Below, piece after piece: positions 1 to 9,300 of a DNA stretch of 64,000 nt (position 1 is the stretch's first letter; each line of letters opens with the position of its first letter). This stretch comes from JAIQGF01 sp051006995. Lineage in GTDB: Bacteria; Acidobacteriota; Terriglobia; Terriglobales; Acidobacteriaceae. The notes below the pieces were generated by a model that ran no database searches, was not told the DNA's origin, and saw nothing but the letters and a program-made list of their open reading frames with translations. The position numbers and the translations under genes were made by a program. The stretch covers positions 90,055-154,054 of the forward strand of contig JBPCSQ010000010.1 of NCBI GenBank assembly GCA_051006995.1, given 5' to 3'.

Positions 1-1240
1 TCTGGTAAATGCGGCCAAAGCGCTCCCCGAGCGAGAGCGCGGCGCCAAATGCCGTGGGCAAGCCGCCGTCGGAGGGAGCGTACATATTCTGCAGGTGGAC
101 GTCGGAATAGCCTTTCACGTCAATGCGGCCGGCCAGACGGTAGGTCAGATCCTCTCCTGCCTCGTTGACGCCCTGCAACGCGCTGAACACCGTCGCCATG
201 ATCGCCACCGGCGTCAGCTTGCTGTTATTCAGCACTTCGTAATGGAACTGCTTGGGCGTGTTCGTGCCGTGAATGCTGAGCGTCACCGGGATCATCTGCG
301 GCTGGCGGTCGAAGCGGCCGAGAATGCCGGTGTGGCGGTCCTGCACGAATGATCCGACGTTCTCGGTGGTGTTCACGATCTTGAAAGCGTTCAGCGGCGA
401 GGGCAGCGTGGCCAGCACGCGCGCCTTGGTCATGGGCAAGTCCACCATGCCGAACTGCAGCAGCGGGTGCCCGCAGGCGAGCAGGCGCTTCGGATCGAGA
501 TAGGTAACCGTGCAGGTGGCAGCGATGTTCAGATCGCCGCGTACCAGGATGGCGCTGACCGACGAGCCGGGCTCCAGCGGTTCCGGCTGCTTTTCGTTGG
601 AGACCGAACCCGCGCCCATGACCGGCACGATGCCGGCGGCGGCGAATTGCGGCGCAAAGCGGTTGACCGCGTCCTGGGTGAAGCCGCTGAAGACCAGCGG
701 AGTTTCAATCGGCGTGAGCAGGTTCGCCATACCCTGGATGCCGCCGGTCGACCCCGGTCCGCTGGTGCGCGTCACTTCATTCCTGAGCGCGGGACTCACC
801 GATTGCGCGTCCGCCGGAATGGTGCCGTCCAGCGCGTTGATTTCCAGCATCTGCTCAATCGGCGTAACGCCGGCAATCGGCTCCTTGGAAAATTCGCCGA
901 TACGGAACGAGAGCGCGCCCATTAATTTGCCGTCCACATACACCGGGCTGCCGCTCATGCCGGCAACGACGCCGGTGTACTCCACCTTCTTGCCGTGGAG
1001 GCGAACCAAGATCAGGTCGCCCTTGGGGCCGTTCATATTGCGGAGCACGCCGAGGACTTCCACGTCCATCGGTTCGGGCTTCACGCCTTCGAATACGGTG
1101 TAAGCGGTGCCGCGCATGCCGGCCTGCACCTGCGACAGCGGCAGGATGGGAACATCGGTCTTCTGCACGGGTTCGGCGGCCAGGGCCGCAATGGAGGCGA
1201 GGACGAGAAGGGCGCTGAGGGCGAGGACTGCTTTTTTCAT
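1..1240 (-). CDS. SpoIVB peptidase S55 family secreted protein (3' end outside window)
   Basis: The reading frame is open from the ATG at 1240 to the left edge of the window, so the C-terminus is missing. An AGGTGG ribosome-binding site precedes the ATG. The product starts with a Sec signal peptide (MKKAVLALSALLVLASIAAL) and has the SpoIVB S55 signature GMSGSP near residues 94-99, which holds the presumed catalytic serine, and a second conserved stretch LLACGHPLLQFG. In Bacillus SpoIVB this fold is a signalling serine protease. In acidobacteria such proteins are common, exported and of unknown substrate. There is no PDZ domain in the visible ~413 residues. Family assignment is firm; the function is not known. 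Confidence 0.85.
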   Translation of the reverse strand, partial: MKKAVLALSALLVLASIAALAAEPVQKTDVPILPLSQVQAGMRGTAYTVFEGVKPEPMDVEVLGVLRNMNGPKGDLILVRLHGKKVEYTGVVAGMSGSPVYVDGKLMGALSFRIGEFSKEPIAGVTPIEQMLEINALDGTIPADAQSVSPALRNEVTRTSGPGSTGGIQGMANLLTPIETPLVFSGFTQDAVNRFAPQFAAAGIVPVMGAGSVSNEKQPEPLEPGSSVSAILVRGDLNIAATCTVTYLDPKRLLACGHPLLQFGMVDLPMTKARVLATLPSPLNAFKIVNTTENVGSFVQDRHTGILGRFDRQPQMIPVTLSIHGTNTPKQFHYEVLNNSKLTPVAIMATVFSALQGVNEAGEDLTYRLAGRIDVKGYSDVHLQNMYAPSDGGLPTAFGAALSLGERFGRIYQ

Positions 1241-1474
1241 ACCACCTGATGGACCGCGAAAACGGCCGGCTACTGCTTACCAACCCAGATCTGCTCTCCA
1301 GGTAGCGCCACGGAGGCGCAGGCCGGAGAAATGGTCCGCCGGCGTGCCATCGTTCGTCCCGGCGGAAAACCCCATCCACCTTCGTCTGCGTGCGGGGGAA
1401 AAAGGTTCACGCGCACTCGAATTGCGGGGTAGCGCATCTATACTAATGCAAAGAAACTCTGAAGGGAATTGCTC

Positions 1475-2668
1475 ATGTGGCTCTTGAATTACCTTAGTTC
1501 TCGCCGCGCACTGGCCCGCGGGCTCGCGTTTCTGGTTACTTTCGCCTTCCTCTTTTCAGCCACCGCGATAGCCCAGCAGGCGCCCAGCACCAGCAAGCCC
1601 TCGCAACCCGCGCCCGCCGAGGCAGGAGGGCCGCAGGGCGACATCGGCCCTTACACGGTGCCCAAGAAAAAGGAGGAGCCGCCGCCGGAGCCGAAGACCA
1701 CGGCCCCAAAAAAGATCGAGGGTATGCCGGATTACTCCATCAAGGTGGACACCGCGCTGGTGCAGGTGCCGGTCAGCGTGGTGACCAAAGATGGCCAATT
1801 TATCCCCGGCCTGAAGGCTGACAACTTCCGCGTTTTCGAGGATGGCGTGCCGCAGCGCATCTCGAATTTCGAACTGTCCAAGCAGGCGCCGATCACCGCG
1901 GTGATGGTGATCGAGTTCGCGGCGCGCGCGTATCGCTTTGTGTACGACGCGCTGAACGCCTCCTACACTTTCGCCCAGACCTTGAAACCGAGCGATTGGG
2001 TTGCCGTCATCACCTTCGACATCAAGCCGACGATCCTCGCCGATTTCACCCAGGATAAAGGCCGGGTGATGTCGGCGCTGAACTCGATGCGCCTGCCCAT
2101 GTTCAGTGAGACCAATCTGTTCGACGCGCTCTATGACACGCTGGACCGCGTGGACGCCATCGAAGGGCGCAAGTACATTCTGCTGATCTCCAGCGGCTGC
2201 GATACTTTCAGCCGGACCACCTACGACCAGGTGCTGAAGAAGATTAAAGACACGCCCAACGTCACCATCTTTACCGTCAGCACCGGCGAAGCGCTGCGCC
2301 TGTGGCTGGAAGCCCGTGGCTACGGCATGCAGCCGAGCCTGTTCCAATGCACCGATCAGATGGCCTTTCTCCAGGCCGACAACCAGATGCAAACCTTCGC
2401 GCGCATGACCGGCGGACGCTGGTACAAGCCCCGCTTCGAGGCTGAGATGAAAGACATCTTCGGCGACATCGGGCAGAACATCCGCAACCAGTACGTCATC
2501 GCTTACCGTCCCACCAATCCGAAACTTGACGGCACCTATCGCAAACTCAAGGTGGAAGTGGTGGCGCCCGATGGGGGCCAGATGCATATCCGCAACCAGA
2601 AGGGCAAGGACGTAAAGTACACGGTGCTGTCCCGCGACGGCTATATGGCCAAACACCAGGTCGAGTAG
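1475..2668 (+). CDS. VWA domain protein of the acidobacterial VWFA-related family
   Basis: The product is a ~397-residue exported protein with a signal peptide ending near AIAQQ, a proline/lysine-rich linker, and then a von Willebrand A-type domain. The segment VQVPVSVVTKDGQFIPGL, followed by FRVFEDGVPQRISNF, is typical of the family annotated as VWFA-related acidobacterial domain. The ATG at 1475 is preferred over the in-frame TTG at 1469 because GAAGGG lies 8 nt upstream of the ATG. The MIDAS motif is degenerate: VMVIEFAAR stands where DxSxS is expected, so metal-dependent adhesion is doubtful. Role: probably an envelope or secreted binding protein. Confidence 0.85.
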   Translation: MWLLNYLSSRRALARGLAFLVTFAFLFSATAIAQQAPSTSKPSQPAPAEAGGPQGDIGPYTVPKKKEEPPPEPKTTAPKKIEGMPDYSIKVDTALVQVPVSVVTKDGQFIPGLKADNFRVFEDGVPQRISNFELSKQAPITAVMVIEFAARAYRFVYDALNASYTFAQTLKPSDWVAVITFDIKPTILADFTQDKGRVMSALNSMRLPMFSETNLFDALYDTLDRVDAIEGRKYILLISSGCDTFSRTTYDQVLKKIKDTPNVTIFTVSTGEALRLWLEARGYGMQPSLFQCTDQMAFLQADNQMQTFARMTGGRWYKPRFEAEMKDIFGDIGQNIRNQYVIAYRPTNPKLDGTYRKLKVEVVAPDGGQMHIRNQKGKDVKYTVLSRDGYMAKHQVE

Positions 2669-2707
2669 CTGGCGGTTAGGAGCTAGCTGTCAATATTCGC
2701 TTCTACA

Positions 2708-2730
2708 CAAAAAGCCCGGGATCTCCCGGA
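2708..2730 (-). terminator. Rho-independent terminator downstream of the 2771-3229 gene
   Basis: Read on the minus strand, CCGGGA-GA-TCCCGG is followed by GCTTTTTG. The hairpin lies just past the stop codon of the minus-strand gene ending at 2771. Confidence 0.7.
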
Positions 2731-2770
2731 CAATTCTTCATGCTACGAATTACAGACTCCTAACTCCCGG

Positions 2771-3229
2771 CTACACTTTCGGCAGTATCTCCCGCAGCGC
2801 CCACTGAATGCGCTTCACACTTTCCTGCACGGCGGCAATCTGCTGCTGGTCGGCGAAAGAAAATGCAGACAGCGAGATCACCTGCAAGGCATTGCGGACG
2901 TGGTGATTCATGTCGGCGATCACCTGCAGGCGTTCGCGCAGCAGCCGGCGCCGGTCACGCTCGTATTGCAGGATGCGATACACCAGCGCGCCGGCGACGA
3001 TGCCGCCGAGCGCGTCGGAAATGTCAATCGCCACGTTCCGCGATTCCCGCTCGTGAATCACCGCCCAGTCCAGGGCTGCGCTGACGAAAAACACCATCAG
3101 GGCGGCGCACACCGCGATCACCAGCAGCTTGCGGTTCGACCAGACGGGGGTGAGCGGCGGTAATTCCAGGCCGGGCGGGAACGGTACTCCCGGCCGTTCC
3201 ACGGAATTCTGATTGGGCAAGGAACTCAT
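2771..3229 (-). CDS. Two-TM membrane protein with isolated histidine-kinase-like H-box
   Basis: About 152 residues. There is a short cytoplasmic N-terminus, two transmembrane segments (around LLVIAVCAALMVFFVSAAL and the GGIVAGALVYRIL region), a basic helix, and then NHHVRNALQVI, which resembles the phosphoacceptor H-box of HisKA_2/HWE-type kinases (NHRVKNNLQ). No ATPase domain follows: the protein ends at REILPKV. It is a clear paralogue of the next gene at 3285-3806, sharing the order of segments and the C-terminal IQWALRE(I/V)LPKV. The ATG at 3229 was preferred to an upstream TTG. It may be a phosphotransfer or dimerisation partner rather than a kinase. Confidence 0.7.
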   Translation of the reverse strand: MSSLPNQNSVERPGVPFPPGLELPPLTPVWSNRKLLVIAVCAALMVFFVSAALDWAVIHERESRNVAIDISDALGGIVAGALVYRILQYERDRRRLLRERLQVIADMNHHVRNALQVISLSAFSFADQQQIAAVQESVKRIQWALREILPKV

Positions 3230-3284
3230 GAACGTCGACAAATCGATTTTATCGCGCCGAGGTTGGTAGCTGCACGGCGGCGAG

Positions 3285-3806
3285 CTAATCGCGGCGAAGG
3301 GCCTTCTGCTCCTGCACGGCTTTGCGCGCGCTGCCTTCGAACGGCTCGTAGTTGGGCTCGACTTTCGGCAGAACCTCGCGCAGCGCCCACTGGATGCGAG
3401 TAATGGCTTCGCTGATCGCGGGGCCTTCTTTGCGGTCTCTCAGGGCGCCGGCGGCGAAGGCCAGCGATTGCAGCGCGTTGCGAATGTGATGATTGACCTC
3501 ATTGAGAGTCTCCAGGCGCTCCAAGATGCGCCGCCGCTGCTCGCGGCCATAGGACAGCAGCGTGAACACCAACGCCGCCGCCAGCAGCGCCACCAGCCCG
3601 TTGGAAACCAGGATAGCCGCCGGCGTCTCGCGATGCTGCAGCAGCATGTAGTCGAAGGCCACGCTGCCGATGAACATCAGTGCGCCGATGCCGCCGGAGA
3701 TCAGCCACAGGCTGCGCGTCAGCATCAGCAGCCGTTCGCGCTCCAAGGCAACCTGCTCCTGCTCGTCGTGCGAATCCGCTTCCGGGAAATCTGTGTGGGA
3801 ACCCAC
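3285..3806 (-). CDS. Two-TM membrane protein with isolated histidine-kinase-like H-box (paralogue)
   Basis: About 173 residues from a GTG start. Two transmembrane helices (SLWLISGGIGALMFIGSVAF and LVALLAAALVFTLLSYG) are followed by an arginine-rich helix and NHHIRNALQSLAF, again like the HisKA_2 H-box. There is no catalytic ATPase domain. Compared with its neighbour at 2771-3229, it has an extra acidic N-terminus and about 25 extra C-terminal residues. The two genes lie 55 nt apart in the same direction and look like a tandem duplication that has diverged. Function is unknown. Confidence 0.7.
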   Translation of the reverse strand: MGSHTDFPEADSHDEQEQVALERERLLMLTRSLWLISGGIGALMFIGSVAFDYMLLQHRETPAAILVSNGLVALLAAALVFTLLSYGREQRRRILERLETLNEVNHHIRNALQSLAFAAGALRDRKEGPAISEAITRIQWALREVLPKVEPNYEPFEGSARKAVQEQKALRRD

Positions 3807-3890
3807 GGCGCAGGATTGTATCGCAGTCCTGACTGGATGACGGCGGGAACCGTCCGGAAGGGAGAACAGCGTCCCATTTAGGAATCCGCG

Positions 3891-4622
3891 TCAGTGCATG
3901 TGAAACAGCCGGTCCAGCAGCAGCAGGGTTCCTACGCCGAGAAACACCACCAGCGCCATCTTGATGCCGGGCTCCTGGTTCACCTCCGGAATCAGGTCGG
4001 AGGCGGCCACGTAGATGGTGACCCCGGCCGAGAGCGGCAGACCGACGCTGACCGCCTGGCGCGTCACCGCCATCGTCAGGACTCCCAGCAGCGTCGCCGC
4101 GCCCAGCAGCACGGACGATCCCCAGGCGAAGCCGCGGCTGCGTCCGCTGGCCAGCATCACGGAAGCGACGGTAAAGCCCTCTGGAACCTTGTGCAGGAAG
4201 ACGGCAAGAAAAATGATCCAGCCGAGCCAGCTCGACACCAGAAACCCGGAGGCGATGGCGATGCCGTCGAAAAAGGTGTGGATCAGCAGCCCCAGCAGCA
4301 CCGACCAGGACTTGTGGCCCTCGAGGAACTCGCGCTCGTGGGTCTCCTCGCCAAAATGAAAATGGGGTGAGAGCGTGTGCTCGAAGAAATGCACGATTAG
4401 GTACCCGCCGAGAATCAGGAATCCAGTGCGGCCGCCGCGCAGCTCGATGCTTTCCGGAACCATCTCGCCGAAGGCCGTGGCCAGCATGAACCCGGAGCCG
4501 AGGGCGACGAAGTATTTCAGGTAGCGGCGCTCCCATTGTTTCTGCACGATCACGGCGCCGCCGAAGATGTTGGCGGCGGCCGCGGTAAGGCCGAGCAGCA
4601 CGCTGAGCGCGACAGGGTTCAT
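3891..4622 (-). CDS. ZIP family divalent metal transporter
   Basis: A ~243-residue polytopic membrane protein with the ZIP metal-site signatures in TM4 and TM5: HTFFDGIAIASGF and HKVPEGFTVASVM. A histidine-containing loop (HFHFGEETHE) lies between TM3 and TM4, as in many ZIP proteins. Expected role is import of zinc or another divalent metal across the inner membrane. The ATG at 4622 (MNPVALS) is chosen because the upstream extension is coded by the short-word repeat at 4641-4672. No good Shine-Dalgarno is seen at either start. Confidence 0.9.
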   Translation of the reverse strand: MNPVALSVLLGLTAAAANIFGGAVIVQKQWERRYLKYFVALGSGFMLATAFGEMVPESIELRGGRTGFLILGGYLIVHFFEHTLSPHFHFGEETHEREFLEGHKSWSVLLGLLIHTFFDGIAIASGFLVSSWLGWIIFLAVFLHKVPEGFTVASVMLASGRSRGFAWGSSVLLGAATLLGVLTMAVTRQAVSVGLPLSAGVTIYVAASDLIPEVNQEPGIKMALVVFLGVGTLLLLDRLFHMH

Positions 4623-4640
4623 GGGAGAGGGCAGCATATC

Positions 4641-4672
4641 AGTACCGAGTACCAAGTACCGAGTACCGAGTC
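4641..4672. repeat. Short-word tandem array, word AGTACCG
   Basis: The 7-9 nt word (A)GTACC(G/A)A is repeated four times directly upstream of the ZIP gene start. A degenerate copy follows near 4700 (CCGGTACTC). Confidence 0.7.
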
Positions 4673-4786
4673 GTTGCACACCTCCCTCGGTAGTCGCTAC
4701 CCGGTACTCTCAAATGCAAGCGCAAAACTCCCGGAGAACCCTGGAAAGCAGCATCCAGTCAGTAATTCCAGCCGGCAACACTGAAT

Positions 4787-4816
4787 TTGACCGTCTCCGC
4801 CGATGTGCGCTAGTGT
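4787..4816 (+). promoter_or_regulatory. Sigma-70-like promoter for the small RNA candidate
   Basis: TTGACC at 4787-4792 and TAGTGT at 4811-4816 are separated by 18 nt. This places a start near 4823, only a few bases before the strong ribosome-binding sequence at 4831. The -10 element is weak. Confidence 0.4.
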
Positions 4817-4830
4817 GGAAATACACTGAG

Positions 4831-4844
4831 AAAGGAGGTGGTCC
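4831..4844 (+). promoter_or_regulatory. Extremely strong Shine-Dalgarno sequence
   Basis: AAAGGAGGTGGTCC pairs with the consensus 3' end of 16S rRNA (GGATCACCTCCTTT) over 14 consecutive positions, one of them G-U. It lies 6 nt before the ATG at 4851. Confidence 0.6.
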
Positions 4845-4850
4845 AGGTCA

Positions 4851-4898
4851 ATGATAGAAACCGACAAACGAATCCGCAGTGAGGTGTCTGAGGCTTAG
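4851..4898 (+). CDS. 15-codon leader-peptide-like ORF
   Basis: ATG at 4851 to TAG at 4896-4898 gives MIETDKRIRSEVSEA. The ribosome-binding complement just upstream is the best in the window. The stop codon lies inside the 4895-4913 inverted repeat, as in translation-sensitive leaders. The peptide has no recognisable family. The reading frame could instead be incidental to a ribosome-binding RNA. Confidence 0.35.
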   Translation: MIETDKRIRSEVSEA

Positions 4899-5054
4899 AG
4901 CGGTCCGCTCTAAAGAAACCTCAAGATCCGGTGAGTTTGGCCCAAACGCCACTCCAGAGCAGTGCTGGAGTCCCGGAGGCAGCCAGGTCGCAGTCGCCCC
5001 GCAAGTGGGGAACGATTAGAGTGACCGCCTCAGGCCAATCCCAACAGACTACCG

Positions 5055-5097
5055 GCGACCCGCGTGCCGCAATCGAGCCGCGGGTCGCTTTCTTTTT
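5055..5097 (+). terminator. Strong rho-independent terminator
   Basis: A perfect 10-bp stem (GCGACCCGCG at 5055-5064 with CGCGGGTCGC at 5079-5088) is followed by TTTCTTTTT. Confidence 0.85.
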
Positions 5098-5176
5098 GGC
5101 CAATGGTTCTTGGCCATTCGCTCTTAGCCGGATACATTGATGACGGGCTCGGAACCCGCAACTCGGAATTTCCCGC

Positions 5177-5611
5177 ATGAGCGAGCCGATCAAACGTGAC
5201 TACCCCGACCGCCCGCTGGTCGGCGTCGGCGCTGTCATCGTGCGCGACGGCCGGGTCGTGATCGTGCAGCGCTCCACTGAGCCGCTCAAGGGACAATGGT
5301 CCATCCCCGGCGGCGCCCTCGAAGTCGGCGAGACCCTGCGCCAGTGCGCCGCCCGCGAGGCGCTCGAGGAAACCGGCCTGCAGGTCGAGGCCAGCGAGGT
5401 GCTCGACGTCTTCGACAGCATCTATCGCGACACTGAAGGACGCACTCAATATCACTACGTGCTGATTGATTTTCTCTGCCGGCCGGTCGGCGGGGAGTTG
5501 AAGGTGGGCAGCGACGCCGCCCAGGCGCGCTGGGTCACGCTGGACGAATTGGCAGAATTCAAGGTGACGGAAACAGCGCGAAAGGTGATCACAAAAGCTC
5601 TTAGCTTTTAG
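5177..5611 (+). CDS. Nudix hydrolase (ADP-ribose pyrophosphatase/MutT-like)
   Basis: A 144-residue protein that hydrolyses a nucleoside diphosphate linked to a moiety X. A complete Nudix box is present: G-ALEVG-E-TLRQCAA-RE-AL-EE-TG-L, around residues 48-70, with all metal-binding glutamates. The N-terminus (YPDRPLVGVGAVIV) and length fit small ADP-ribose/NADH-type pyrophosphatases. The last codons (K-A-L-S-F-stop) are made of the short-word array at 5596-5640, so the C-terminus is repeat-derived. The gene is convergent with the 5644 gene. Exact substrate cannot be told. Confidence 0.9.
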   Translation: MSEPIKRDYPDRPLVGVGAVIVRDGRVVIVQRSTEPLKGQWSIPGGALEVGETLRQCAAREALEETGLQVEASEVLDVFDSIYRDTEGRTQYHYVLIDFLCRPVGGELKVGSDAAQARWVTLDELAEFKVTETARKVITKALSF

Positions 5612-5640
5612 CGGAAGCTAAAAGCTAACAGCTAAGAGCT
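5596..5640. repeat. Short-word array, word AGCTAAAAGCTAAGAGCT
   Basis: AGCTCTTAGCTTTTAGC and the near inverse GCTAAAAGCTA-ACA-GCTAAGAGCT form a hairpin. It covers the Nudix stop codon (TAG 5609-5611) and fills the gap between two convergent genes. The same word occurs at 30045, 30156 and 53422. Confidence 0.8.
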
Positions 5641-5643
5641 GGT

Positions 5644-6252
5644 TTAGGAAAAGAATCCCCGCGGATTGAAGTCCACGATCTTCCATCCCTTACGCCCGCG
5701 TTCCATTTCAAACCGCACCTGTCCGTTGCGACGCAGAGGCATGCCGCCCTGAAGCGGAATCTCTTCCAATTCGAAATCCACCAGCGCCACGCCCTTCGGG
5801 CCTTCCACCGTAGCCTGGCTGATGCGGAAGTGCACCCGGAACTGCGAGTACTTGGCGAACATTGACTCGATCTGGTCTTCGAACGTCAGGTAGCCATCCA
5901 TCTTGTCCTGGTCAAAGACGGAAAGCGTCAGGCGGGGGCTGTGTCCTTCCAGACCATCGCGCAGGTCGGTCAAAATGCTGTTGGCCACCGCGGAGGTGAA
6001 CACCGAGCTGTCAAAGGTGTCCTGCGGGCCGCTGGACTTGTCCTTTTTCTCCTTCCTCTTTTTCTCTTTCTTGGCCTTCTTTTCCTCCTGCTTCGAGGAG
6101 GACTGGTGCTGCGGCGGCGGCGCCTGCGTGGACTGGTCCTTGTCCTTGCTCTGGTCCTGAGGAGAAGAAGATGACCACGACTGCTGCGGGGCGGACAGGC
6201 ACATTGTCACGCTCACCGCCACCAAGGCGAGAATACTGAGAAACCTGCGCAT
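5644..6252 (-). CDS. Secreted protein with Lys/Glu-rich linker, unknown function
   Basis: A ~202-residue exported protein. It has a signal peptide (FLSILALVAVSVTMCLS), a low-complexity Ser/Gln stretch, a strongly basic KEEKKAKKEKKRKEKK-type linker (about residues 50-70), and then a compact domain of ~110 residues ending GWKIVDFNPRGFF. That domain looks like an NTF2/SnoaL-type fold by pattern (alternating strands, ending in a tryptophan-containing strand), but this is a guess. Start at 6252 is chosen because GAGAGG lies 8 nt upstream. It is downstream of, and in the same direction as, the giant FecR gene. Confidence 0.6.
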   Translation of the reverse strand: MRRFLSILALVAVSVTMCLSAPQQSWSSSSPQDQSKDKDQSTQAPPPQHQSSSKQEEKKAKKEKKRKEKKDKSSGPQDTFDSSVFTSAVANSILTDLRDGLEGHSPRLTLSVFDQDKMDGYLTFEDQIESMFAKYSQFRVHFRISQATVEGPKGVALVDFELEEIPLQGGMPLRRNGQVRFEMERGRKGWKIVDFNPRGFFS

Positions 6253-6358
6253 GAGGAAGCCTCTCATTCCTGAGATGCTGAAAATTGTACTCCCGCCGCT
6301 TCGCTCAGCAAGCGGCCCCCGCTGCACGCGGCCAGGGCCACGGGTCTTGACGCCCGAA

Positions 6359-9300
6359 CTACTGCATCTGCACCGTGATGTCGACAAACACCGTCGGCGC
6401 CGTGCTGCGTCCGCGGCCGGCAACGTCGCCGGTCTCGGCCGGACCGGAGCTGCCGCCAAGGCCACGCAGAATGCGCACTGCGTTGGACCGGAACAGCGCC
6501 CGCGCTTGTGCGCTCAGCTCATTCGGATTGCGGATCGAATTGATGATTAACAGGCCGGCGCGGCCGCCACTGAGTTGCACCGCGTAGCTGTGTCCTGTCA
6601 TGGCCGCGAGTTGCGACGAATAGCGCGCTGCACTTAACCGCGCCGAGTCCAATCGCGACGAGGCGGCCCCCGTCGTAGCGCCCAGGTCGGCGATGCCGTC
6701 CAGCGCGCTCAACGTGTAGCCTCCCTTGACGGCTTCCTCGACCGTCATCTCCACTGTCGCGCTGCCGCACGGGCCGGCGCTGCCGGTATTCATGCGCAGT
6801 CCGACGCAGGCGCCCTCCTGCACTTCCAGCAGGATGTGCTGCGAACTGGCGGTGGAGCTAAGCCCCGCACTGCCGGTTGCATCGCCGGACCGCAGGCTGA
6901 AGTGCGCCAAGGCCGCGGACTTGTCGGCGGTGCTCAGCTGCTTCACCGTGTGTTGTGGATCGATGACGACCATCGCCTGGGTGCGGCCCAGCGGACGATT
7001 CGTCTCCGGAATGTCAACGTTCTCGTTGCCGCGGTCCGACAAACGACCGGGCACGCGCGCCTGCGCCAGCGTAATCCGGGACGGACCCGTTCCCGCCGGC
7101 AGGCTATGCGTGTCCCAGTTCAAGGCGCCGAGCGTGCTGCGTCCCGCACCGACGTTGAAGGTGTCGCTGGCCACGGTGGTCCCGTTGATCTGCAGCGCGA
7201 TCGGTACTCCGGTGGCGTCACCGGAGCCGCTATTGCTCACGCGGAAGCGTATCTGGACGGTGTCGCCGACCTTCGGTATCGAAGGCGTGTAGGAAACGTC
7301 GGCCGCCAGAATATGCAGGTCAATGTTGCCGGAATTCTTCACCTGGGCCGACCGCGAAGCCAGCGTGGCGGTCCCGGCGCCGCCGAGAATGGCGCTGCGG
7401 CTCCAGGAGCCCGGCACGCGGACCGTGCCCCGGACGCGTCCTGCCGCGCCGCAGAAGTTCTGCGTGATCGAAGTGTCAAAGTAGAACAGGAAAAACTTCG
7501 CCGCGCCGGTATTGTTGACGATATTCGGCGTGACCCGGAGCAGGTAGGAGAGCAATCCGTCCTGCGCCGGGCCTACGTTGGTGATGTTGTACGTGATCGT
7601 GCCGTAGGTACCGCCGGCGCCCGGACTGGACAGCGCCAGCGTGGTGCTGCCCTGCGCCACGATATTCAAGGGCGCGGAAGTGGCCGGCTGCCAGTCCAGT
7701 GTGACCGTGGGGACCGTGAAGTAGGGGGCGGCGACGCTGATCAGCAACGAAGTAGGCTGCGTCGCGCTCGGCGGAACTGCCAGGCAGTTGTTGGAGATGT
7801 CGGCGGTGGCAATGACGTCGCCCACCTGCACCGGAATTGAGGTCACCACTCCCACGGGATCAGGAGCGGTCGAGCCGCGCTTGAGGAAGCGCTGGATGCC
7901 GCTCAAGCTCACCGCGTAGGAGCCAGTCGGGCCCACGGTGATATTTCCCGTCGCGTCCACGGCCGCCGTCAGGTTCAGCACCTGGTTGGTGCTGAACGAT
8001 AGCTGAGAAACCTGCTGCGGCGTGGTGGTGGTGGCTGGATCGTCGGTGACGGTAAGGTCCGCGGTGCCTGTGCAGGTCTGGCCCGCCGTCGGCGTGCAGG
8101 TCGGCGTGATCTGTACCGTGATCGGCTGCGGAATGATGCCGTTCAACTGCACCGTGGTCGCCGTCTGCCCATTCGGGTCGCAACGGTTCGGTCCGTTGCC
8201 GATCAGGCAGGTCAACGTTAACGGGTAATTGAGCGCATTCGTCCCGTTGCTGATGCTGACGTGCACCGTCGCCTGGCGCTGCGCGGTCGGCAAGCCTGTA
8301 TGCGAGTCAATCAACTGAATGATCGCCTGAGCTGTGTAGAGGCCGCTCTGCGCGTTGGCGTTGGTACCGGAGATGAGCATGTTAAAGCTGGTCGAGTTTC
8401 CTCCGGCGGAGAAGCAGCTCGACCCGGCGCACGGATCAAGCGCCGGGCTCATCACCCCTGCGGTCGGATTGAAGTTCCATGCGATGGTCTGACCGGGCGT
8501 GCAGGTGCCGGTGCAGCCATCCACCGAGCCGGTCAGCGCGGCTGTCGCGTTCCCCGGAGACGGCAGAGTCACCGTCAGCGGGGTGTTGTCGCTCGACCCG
8601 TTGCCGCTGACGGCAACGTGCCAGTTTGCTGTCGCCACACTCTGGTTGCCGGTGCCCTGTTGCGAACAGGCGCCTGCGCCGACGCAGCTATTGTTGGCGT
8701 AGTTCAAATCGCCGGCGGTGTCGGCAGCCACCTTCGTCCGTAACGACGCGGAACTGCTGGTAAAGCTCGGCCCCAGGTCGGGCGCCACCGCGTGCACCGT
8801 GATGTCGATGAAGCTGGTCGGGCCGCAGCATGGCTGCAACTGCGGCACGGTGACATTGCCGTTGTCCACTTCCGCGCCCTGCAGGAACATGGTGAGCGAT
8901 TCCCCGCCCGCGCTCGCGGTTGGGCCGAGGTTGGTCACGCGCACGATGATGTCCAGGGGTTCGCCGGCCAGCCAGGGCGCGCTGGTATTCAACGTCCGCG
9001 GCAGGGTCACGCTGGTGATCTTCAGGTCGGGCACGCCGTGTCCGATAACGAACAGAGGCTGCTGCACCACCATCGACGGATTGCTGCTTGGCAACACGAT
9101 GTTCGCGTTCAACGTCGTGGGCGCCGTGCACCCGCTCGCACACGTCACATCCCAATGGAATGGCGTTGCCGGCAGTGGCAGGCTGCCAGTGTTGCTGTTG
9201 CCCAGATCCGCGCTCTGACTCAGAAAGTTCCCGGCATTGGCCGGCACAGTGACGGTCACGGACCCGCTGAAGAAAGTTGCGCTGATGTTGTAATCCACCT

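Larger units (their letters stand above)
4823..5097 (+). ncRNA. Candidate structured small RNA / leader
   Basis: A ~275-nt stretch with no long gene. It is bounded by a promoter-like element and a strong intrinsic terminator. Hairpins visible in order are: TTAGAGC/GCTCTAA (4895-4913), CTCCAG/CTGGAG around 4970, and CCCC/GGGG around 4998-5010, then the terminator. It carries a near-full complement of the 16S rRNA 3' end and a 15-codon reading frame. I do not recognise an Rfam family. It could be an independent RNA or a leader of the Nudix gene; the terminator 80 nt before that gene favours independence. Confidence 0.45.
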
